Positions 7,401-13,021 of a stretch of DNA of 13,021 nucleotides are shown one piece after another. Position 1 is the first letter of the stretch, and every line of letters starts with the position of its first letter. The stretch is from Phialocephala subalpina (lineage: Eukaryota; Ascomycota; Leotiomycetes; Helotiales; Mollisiaceae): the NCBI GenBank assembly GCA_900073065.1, contig FJOG01000007.1:5170-18190 (forward strand), read 5' to 3'. The position numbers were made by a program, and so were the translations under genes. Below the pieces are notes generated by a model. The model did no database searches. It worked only from the letters and a program-made list of their open reading frames with translations, and was not told where the DNA came from.

Positions 7401-10395
7401 CCCTTTGCCTTCGTCATGATTGACGGAGACACCGCAGCGTACAGCGAGTCCCTCGTCGACCAGTGGAGCTTTCTCGATGGCAATTCCGCCCTCTCAAAGA
7501 GAAATATTAAGAAGCGCGATATCTTCACGAAACGAAACGATACATTCGTTAATGCTGTCGAGACCTACACGATTAAGTGCCTCAATCTCACTGGTTGTGA
7601 AGGGTTGTTCGAGAAAGGGGCTTCTAACACGATCGTCAAGCTACCGGTATCCATAGGGGCAGGGCCGTATGCTAGAATAATAAGCCTGGAGCCTGTTGGA
7701 TCATCATCAAATTCCAGCAGTATAGTTCCGCGTTCCACTACTGACACCTACAGCTTGGTCGTGGATTATGATCTCGCAGCTGCCGCTGTTGAAGAGAAAG
7801 GCGATGTCAACTTCAGGATTGATTACACCAATCTCTTGGAGTATTGGGACGATATCACTGACACTCCTGCAAAGAACAGAAAGCGATGGTTTGGAGCCTT
7901 CAAAGCCTGGTTGACCAAAGTCACGACAATGGTGAAAACAGACAAAGGATATCTTCCACTCGAGTACGACGAGACCATCAAGCTCTTCCATTTCTCCAAG
8001 AGCTGCCCAAAGACTGGTCTTACGACAACCCTGGACCTGGACTCCAACATCCATCTCGGCCTTGGCGCTCAATATGCCTATTATTTCGAGGGTTCAATTT
8101 TGCCAACACCAAATTTGATTGCTTCTTATGGATATTTTGCAGTATCTCCGGCCGCCGCTGTAAGTCTTCACTCTTCATAGACCACTCCGTCTCCATATCC
8201 TTCTCCGTCAAATCCTCTCACTAATTCCCGCTAGATCTTGATGACCCTTAGAGGTGAAGCCATCATTCAAACGAATTCAGATGTCGTCAACATAATCAGC
8301 GGAGTCACTCTCCCAGGACTTTCGATTAAGGGACTCATCAGCATCGGCCCGGAATTTGATTTGACGGGTTCAATGGACGCGTCATTGCAAGTGTCTGGTG
8401 AACTCAATGCCGGAGTTTCTGTCGCGTGGCCTAAAGCTGAAGTATTCTTTCCCCAAGACAGTGATGGAACGGCGGCAACCGTAGCTCCGGGGAATTTGGA
8501 TGACCTAGATGATCCATACAAGCAGACCTATTCGGTAGTGCCGACCTTTGACGCAAGCATCAAGGCTGTTGGAAATCTTGCATGCAAGTCCTCGCAAACC
8601 TTTCCATAGAAGTTTTTACTAACCGTTCCTAGTGACACTTACACCAGAAGTTAAATTCGGAATATCCGTCCTAGGTGATACCCTCATGAGTGGCTATGTC
8701 ACAGCAGGCGTGTCTAATACCATCACCTTGGGTCTTTCCGCTGGTGGCACTATTGGCACCACTGAAGCCACCGCCGAGTTTTGTTACTGGGCAGATTATG
8801 TCTATTCTGTCTTCCTCTCTGCGGATGTCTCGTACGTATCCCTCTATTCAATGCCTTTTAGGCTTCAACTAACTAGTGACAACTAGATTTGCAAACGGGC
8901 TTGCATACTGGGGTGATTCTATAGAGCTAGCATCTCCCGCCGATCCACTTGTCCTCATTGACAAGACATGTATCGATTACTCCTCAGCCTCAGCAGACAA
9001 ACGCAAGCGAGATGATGCTAACCTTGTCCCCCTCACAACCGGTACCCCATGCTTCGGCGGTTTAATCACATGTGAGGACACCGTGGATAACACAACCTGT
9101 GCGATCGGGAGCACTTCCACTTCCAAGCGAGCAACGTCAGCATGTTACCTACCGCCTGCAATGTTCTACAACTGCGCTTTCTTCCAACCTGGGCGCGTCA
9201 CTAACGACAATGAGGACACCCAAGCTGGTGGGGCGTACGAAACCTTTCCCAGTAAGTCACATTCTCCTAACTGGCTTGTTGCCCGCGACGCATGTATTGA
9301 CATGCGATGAAACAGGCATCTGTCAAAATGTTCGAGAATATCTCCAGGCCAACTATAATGGTGCTACAATTGGCTCCAATTGGATGCAGTTGACGTATCT
9401 GCCCGGCGGAGGAGGAAACCGGGTCGATGCTTGCAAGGATGTCGCTTCAGTCTGTGCCTTCACGAAATCGAATCTTTGGCCGGTATCCGTCTATGAATCT
9501 GCTCTGTCCAAAGGCACAGGATACATGACGCTGTCAGGATACACTGATTCTATTTCTTGCGACGAGTTTCCTTTCAACGCGTCTGAAGAAGGTGGTGCTG
9601 GGGCGAATGCGCAATGTGTCACCAACGACCAGCAGACATACCAGGCGGCGATCAACTCTCTGCTTGCGCAGGTCTACGACACAGACGAAGATTCATTGTG
9701 GTCACCTCGTTCTCCTGGGACTTGGCAGGGTGGCGCAAGGCGCTATACCATCAACCTATTCGATTCAACTACTGATGGTAACAACATTCCGTCACCATAC
9801 GCTGGCACATGGTCATCCTCTGCGAATACTCCGGCCGGCGGTCTTACTCTGGTCCTTGGAGGTATCAACTTGCAAGGCAATCCACAGTATCAAATGGGCG
9901 CGAACGGAAACTTGGCAAACGGCCTTTGCATATCGCTACCTCAACGGCAGGTACTTGCTCTGACTAGGAAGTTCTACTCATATGTTACGTCTCGATGCTT
10001 CATCACATTTGAGACTCCTGAGGATTTGACAAAAAGAGGCTTGGATCCTACAGATCCACAGAATTGGGTGATTACATGTGAGTCCAAACATCTCCCTATA
10101 CCCTATCAATCCTCTCTGTTCTTCTTTCCAGCTACAATATTGTCGTCAAATTAAATTCAGAGAACCCACTGACACCTCAGCAGCCGTCCGACTTGAAGAT
10201 GAAGATGATGAGGCAACGAGGACGGAAGATGATGGCTACAAGATGGACATTCTGGATGAGATATCCAGGGAGATTGAGGTCCTGCATATCGCCGAAGAGT
10301 TTCCAGCTGAAGCGATGATTACGCCAAGCCCAAGAGCTAGTCATGCAGGCCACGAGTTTCTACACAAACGTCGGCATGGACGTAGACATGATTAG
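4458..10395 (+). CDS. Killer-toxin alpha/beta-like GH18 chitinase (subgroup C) with a C-terminal nuclease-like region (14 exons)
   Basis: Secreted endochitinase-type protein, 1691 residues in this model. Exons: 4458-4631, 4704-4849, 4959-5303, 5359-5972, 6024-6111, 6184-6875, 6928-6990, 7043-7324, 7378-8159, 8235-8583, 8633-8831, 8887-9251, 9316-10077, 10181-10395. The start at 4458 has a good context (CACAATGG) and begins a 32-residue signal peptide ending LVSA. Domains: CBM18-type Cys-rich region about 33-130 (CCSEWGFC core); GH18 about 141-485, with SVGGW at 218-222 and intact DGVDLDWE at 260-267, so catalysis should be retained; four Cys-rich repeats with CC pairs at 590, 651, 703 and 762; dibasic clusters at 842-854, 1283-1286 and 1325-1326; a long unrecognised region; and CDEFPF plus EGG at 1448-1460, resembling the NucA/NucB nuclease core. 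Zymocin's alpha/beta precursor is known to be Kex2-processed, so similar maturation is plausible. Introns 7 and 10 look GC-AG, and the acceptor of intron 13 is ambiguous. Confidence 0.88.
5059..6290 (+). other. GH18 catalytic domain of the chitinase (spans exons 3-6)
   Basis: The domain runs from VIGYYESW to VGIWAVDLDTYDW. The substrate-binding SVGGW strand is interrupted by the 55-bp intron at 5304-5358, which splits the Trp codon. The catalytic DxxDxDxE motif is coded from 5471 and is complete, including the acid/base glutamate. MMTYDLHG and MGMGFYGRSF, typical of later GH18 strands, follow near 5697-5870. No in-frame stop or missing key residue is seen. Confidence 0.92.
6991..7042 (+). other. 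Probable GC-AG intron 7 of the chitinase gene (52 bp)
   Basis: The boundary reads AAG|GCAAGC at the donor and ATCCAG at the acceptor, with a TTACTGAC branch site in between. An alternative GT donor (GTGAAG at 6985) is 6 bp upstream and keeps the frame, changing two residues. The GC site matches the usual AG|GCAAGT pattern better. The neighbouring intron 6 (6876-6927) also has an unusual AAG acceptor, with a second in-frame AAG 12 bases later. Confidence 0.6.
8584..8632 (+). other. GC-AG intron 10 of the chitinase gene (49 bp)
   Basis: The donor is GCAAGT, the branch site is TTACTAAC and the acceptor is CCTAG. No nearby GT donor restores the frame: the GT at 8588 leads into a stop, and those at 8535, 8538 and 8568 are in the wrong phase. 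Removing this segment joins the two coding frames without a gap in the alignment of the surrounding beta-rich region. Reading through it meets a stop at 8607-8609. Confidence 0.72.
9316..10077 (+). other. C-terminal region with NucA/NucB-like nuclease core (exon 13 of the chitinase gene)
   Basis: This 762-bp exon follows the last strong dibasic site (KR at residues 1325-1326). It encodes a Cys-containing segment with CDEFPF, six further residues, then GG; the pattern DExP followed by EGG is the recognisable core of the NucA/NucB extracellular DNase family (PF14040). The acidic pair D1449/E1450 would be in the catalytic neighbourhood. Only this core is recognised by eye; the rest of the exon is not. 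It may equally be a family-specific domain with a chance match. Confidence 0.5.
10078..10180 (+). other. Last intron of the chitinase gene, with competing acceptors
   Basis: The donor is GTGAGT. The acceptor CAG at 10180 (branch CACTGAC at about 10168) joins a 71-residue acidic tail ending in a basic HKRRHGRRHD at 10395. A second CAG three bases on (10183) makes a NAGNAG pair. A better pyrimidine tract precedes a third acceptor, CAG at 10131 (54-bp intron), which instead ends the protein seven residues later at TAA 10152-10154. The long form is chosen because it keeps a long open frame. Confidence 0.5.
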
Positions 10396-10408
10396 ATTGA
10401 TGTATCCG

Positions 10409-10435
10409 AAGATATTTTAACTGAATGAATATCTT
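10409..10435 (+). repeat. Hairpin just after the chitinase stop codon
   Basis: AAGATATT at 10409-10416 pairs exactly with AATATCTT at 10428-10435 around an 11-base loop. It starts 13 bases after the TAG at 10393-10395, so it would lie in the 3' UTR. It may influence mRNA stability or 3' end formation. The arms are A+T-rich and short, so chance is possible. Confidence 0.4.
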
Positions 10436-10467
10436 GAAAAATTCAGCAAGCTCACTGATTCGCTCTT

Positions 10468-10485
10468 AGAATCATGCATGATTCT
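10468..10485. repeat. Perfect 18-bp palindrome AGAATCATGCATGATTCT
   Basis: The sequence equals its own reverse complement over all 18 bases with no spacer; the flanking bases do not extend it. Such a site suits a homodimeric DNA-binding factor, but it lies about 370 bp upstream of the next gene and about 75 bp after the chitinase stop, so its target is unclear. Confidence 0.55.
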
Positions 10486-10840
10486 CATACTTGTAGACAA
10501 GCTGATTCCTTGCTCATTTGCGACCGGGCTTTATTGTAAATTGCGCGGATAAAAGTACCTATAGCTCGTCGATCTAGCGGAGCCGGGAAACCATAGTGTG
10601 GGGATCACGTGCCCGAAATCAACCCATGTCCCCAACTGTCATGACTGATGGCTGTTTCATGGGTGGCCTCCCAGACCATATCGCCAATATTAGCAGTCAT
10701 CCTGATTGCGCCTGTAAATACTACCCGATATCGTGATCTCTGTATAGCGGGGTTATGCATAATCGCTTAACTCCATTTTCACCCACTTTCAATTTCGACT
10801 TTGCAGCCTCCTCCGTTTTCAAACTCCTTGGCACCTCAAA

Positions 10841-11945
10841 ATGCCTTTCTCATATTGGCCGGGTGGCATACCAGATTACATCAAATTTGACAAAGTCCCT
10901 ATCGCCGGAGACAAGATTGATGGACTAACAAATGGCTGGCGCTTATTTGTCAAGGTAAACTCTTACCCCACCATCGAGCCTTGGCCGCATTCCGCTGTGG
11001 CCACAATACTGACACCGCATAGGAGAAATGGACAGCCAAACCAGCGGGTGAAGCCGACCACGAGTACGAAGTCAAACAACGACGATACCTCGTCTCGCAA
11101 TGGGCTCAAGCACCGCAGTCTCTACGAGACGAGTACCACGCACGCGCATCAGCATCGCCACCCCTCTGGGATCACCGTGAGGTGAAGCAGTACATCCCCA
11201 AAGGCGACAAATATAACGCAGAATGGTACACCTGTATCGCTCCCCTCGACACCCCTCGCAATCGAGCGTTGTGGACTAAGCTTCGCATTCTCTCATACGA
11301 CTTCTACTACTCCAACGACGGTGTCTGTGCTGTCGGGGTTGTCTCCGCATCGCCATATTCACAGACTGCTGGTGTTGAGCCTAGAGACTTCATGAAAACG
11401 ACGTTGGTGGAGAATGCTGATTTCTCTGCCATGTCGATGACCGTTCATGGCACGGTTGTGTTTGGAGCGATGACTGAATGGGTATTTGCCGATCAACGTT
11501 CTTTGGAGGATGCCATGTTGTTGATTGTCAACATCGAGACTAACGGCGAGGTGGTGTTGAAGATGCGCTCTTACGTTCTGGACTTGCTTGAGATGCATAA
11601 TATGTACTTTGGGCTGGGAAAGGGGTTGGCGGAAAAGAGACTCAACGCTGGTTATGATCAGGCGAACGCGGATGTTGAAGAGGGCGAATTTGGAGACCCG
11701 TGAGTCGTAAAGCAATCCTGACGCTAATATAACAGTCACTAATTTGGTGTAGGATTGATATGTCAAAGCCGATTCTGGAGATCTTTGCAGAACTCAAAGC
11801 TAGGCCAGGCTTTAACGAGCATATTCCAGCAGAAGAGAATTGGCCGGCAATGATTGAGCAGAACGCTCCGGGGTATCTTGCGCTCGAGGCTGAGGGAAGG
11901 GGAGATGAATATGACCACTCTCTGTTTTCGAATAAAATGGGATAG
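10841..11945 (+). CDS. Uncharacterised 327-residue protein with possible HMG-box-like N-terminal part (three exons)
   Basis: Exons: 10841-10954, 11023-11699, 11753-11945. Introns of 68 bp (GTAAAC, branch ATACTGAC, acceptor CATAG) and 53 bp (GTGAGT, branch CACTAAT, acceptor GTGTAG) keep the frame; an alternative acceptor at 11735 for intron 2 does not. The start ATG (CTCAAAATGCC) follows a C/T-rich leader. There is no signal peptide or membrane segment, so the product is cytosolic or nuclear. I do not recognise the family. Residues 33-80 resemble an HMG box in spacing: F36 followed by a basic/acidic stretch, W65 29 residues on, Y76 a further 11 on, then A80. The middle (about 85-265) is mixed alpha/beta with VFGAMTEWVFADQRSLEDAMLL, shortened here to its idea: aromatic and acidic residues alternate. 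The end is acidic. Same strand as the chitinase gene and inside the same island, but far enough (445 bp) for its own promoter. Confidence 0.78.
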
Positions 11946-12094
11946 ATAAGGGCGTGAGACATGAAGCTTCGATAAAGACTGACCTAGAAGACATTCTTGA
12001 GCGACTTGAGACATGTGATTCCAAAGATGTACAATCGGTTCCAGGGGTTATCCGTGAATCACGTGCTAGGGGTCCTACCCACTTTGAACTCTTA
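11946..12094. other. Short spacer between the last gene and the right A+T-rich tract
   Basis: Ordinary composition, presumably 3' UTR and flank of the 327-residue gene. It contains a CACGTG site near 12060 followed by TAGGGGTCCTACCC. Minus-strand open frames here run antisense to the last exon and are not called. Confidence 0.5.
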
Positions 12095-13021
12095 TAATTT
12101 TATAACTAATGGTCCAATTCCTTCTATTCTTAAACTAAAAAAGAATTAATCTAATACTTTATTATTTTACTTTTGTTTTAAATATAAGCGTTTATCCTTT
12201 TCTTTATATTAATATTTAATTTAAAATTAAATTTCTTTTAATACTTTTTTTAATTATCCTTATATTCTTAATTTTATACTTTCTTTTATTGATTATATTC
12301 TTGATTTATTTTTATAAATTCTTAATAAGAATTTTTTTAATAATTAGGCAAATTATTAAAAAAAAGAAATATTTTATTCTTTTATATAATTTTTTATTAT
12401 TTTAATAATATATTAAAAAGTATTATTTTCTTATATAATTATTCCTTTATTATACTTTTCAATTATTCGTCGATAAAAAAGAATAAAATACTTTTTAATA
12501 ATTTATAAATAATATTACGCGTTTATTTTATTTTATTTTTTAATAATAATTAAAAGGTTTATTTTATTCTTATAAAAATAAAAATATTTTTTTATTAAAA
12601 TTTAAATTCTTTTCTAAGAACTTTTCCTTGGATTTTCGAATAATATAAATAATATTTCTATTTATTTTTATATAAAATATAATTTTATTATTTTAATAAA
12701 AATTTATATTTAAATTTCAAATAAAGTTTATAATAAAGTTTATATTTTATTTTATTATATATTTTAAATATTTTACGGATTATATTTCGAGAGAAATTAT
12801 ATATTAATTTAAAAAATATATTATAAGAATATTCTATCGATTCGATTAAAAGTTTTCTTAATAAATTTACTTTAAAACTTCGATTTAAAAATATTATTTT
12901 TTATAATTAATTTATATTAAATAATATTCTTTAATTATAAAATTATAAAATATTTATATTTATTAAATTAATAAATCCAAATTTAATTTTTTTTAAAAGG
13001 ATTTTTTTTAATTAATTTTAA
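12095..13021. other. Extremely A+T-rich tract, probable RIP-degraded repeat DNA (right flank)
   Basis: Composition changes within a few tens of bases near 12095, and only four of the last 61 bases are G or C. Remaining CpG words (for example around 12470, 12519 and 12838) persist while CpA is rare, as expected from RIP acting on CpA. ATAAAGTTTAT occurs twice 12 bases apart at 12721-12743. No gene, transposon domain or terminal repeat is legible. Confidence 0.75.

Larger units (their letters stand above)
10396..10840. other. Intergenic region between the chitinase gene and the downstream gene
   Basis: This 445-bp stretch carries the 3' UTR of the chitinase gene and the promoter of the next gene, both on the plus strand. 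It has a hairpin at 10409-10435, a perfect 18-bp palindrome at 10468-10485, and a CACGTG E-box-like site near 10607. A TGTATAG word near 10741 could serve as a TATA-like element, and the 60 bases before 10841 are C/T-rich. No open frame here looks coding. Confidence 0.55.

Noticed and set aside
4553..8211. Minus-strand open frames across the chitinase gene
   Set aside because: All are short, overlap exons antisense and lack motifs; the plus-strand exons carry clear domain sequence.
10078..10395. Independent small gene for the acidic tail
   Set aside because: It opens at a GTG that is the splice donor of the last chitinase intron; better explained as the final exon.
12095..13021. Mitochondrial insertion, because of the very high A+T
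   Set aside because: No mitochondrial gene, tRNA or reading frame is visible, and the residual C/G contexts fit RIP instead. A centromere or subtelomere cannot be excluded.
1..13021. tRNA, rRNA, CRISPR array, prokaryotic operon signals
   Set aside because: No cloverleaf with conserved A and B boxes, no spaced identical repeats, and spliceosomal introns throughout show a eukaryotic nuclear region.

Overview
This is a nuclear gene island from a filamentous ascomycete (Pezizomycotina). The evidence is many 49-120 bp introns with GTRNGT-type donors and CTRAC/CTAAT branch sites, secreted LysM/CBM18 and GH18 architectures, and extremely A+T-rich flanks of the kind left by repeat-induced point mutation (RIP). 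The species cannot be named from the sequence.

Layout. About 1-420 is almost pure A+T (5 G/C among the first 60 bases). 421-1098 is a gene-free transition with a degraded short repeat and an inverted ACGCGT pair. 1099-3617 on the minus strand is a six-exon gene for a protein with a cysteine-rich N-terminal part, three LysM domains and three nearly identical CBM18-type chitin-binding modules. 3618-4457 is a shared divergent promoter region. 4458-10395 on the plus strand is a large gene, modelled here with 14 exons and 1691 residues. It encodes a 'killer-toxin alpha/beta-like' subgroup C chitinase: signal peptide, CBM18, GH18 with an intact DGVDLDWE catalytic motif, four Cys-rich repeats, clusters of Kex2-type dibasic sites, and a C-terminal segment whose core resembles NucA/NucB nucleases. 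10841-11945 on the plus strand is a three-exon gene for a 327-residue cytosolic or nuclear protein of unknown function with a possible HMG-box-like N-terminal part. From about 12095 to the end the sequence is again near-pure A+T.

How the genes may work together. Divergent pairing of a LysM gene with a subgroup C chitinase is a known arrangement in filamentous fungi. The chitinase is thought to open foreign, or remodel own, cell walls, while the LysM/CBM18 protein binds and may shield chitin. The interesting extra is the C-terminal nuclease-like region, downstream of likely processing sites. By analogy with yeast zymocin-type toxins (chitinase carrier plus nuclease cargo), the gene may encode carrier and cargo in one polypeptide. 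If so, the producer needs immunity, and the unrecognised same-strand gene in the same island is a candidate. That last step is inference only.

Main uncertainties: the 5' end of the LysM gene (no signal peptide seen), two GC-AG introns in the chitinase, and the last intron of the chitinase, whose acceptor choice decides between two quite different C-termini.
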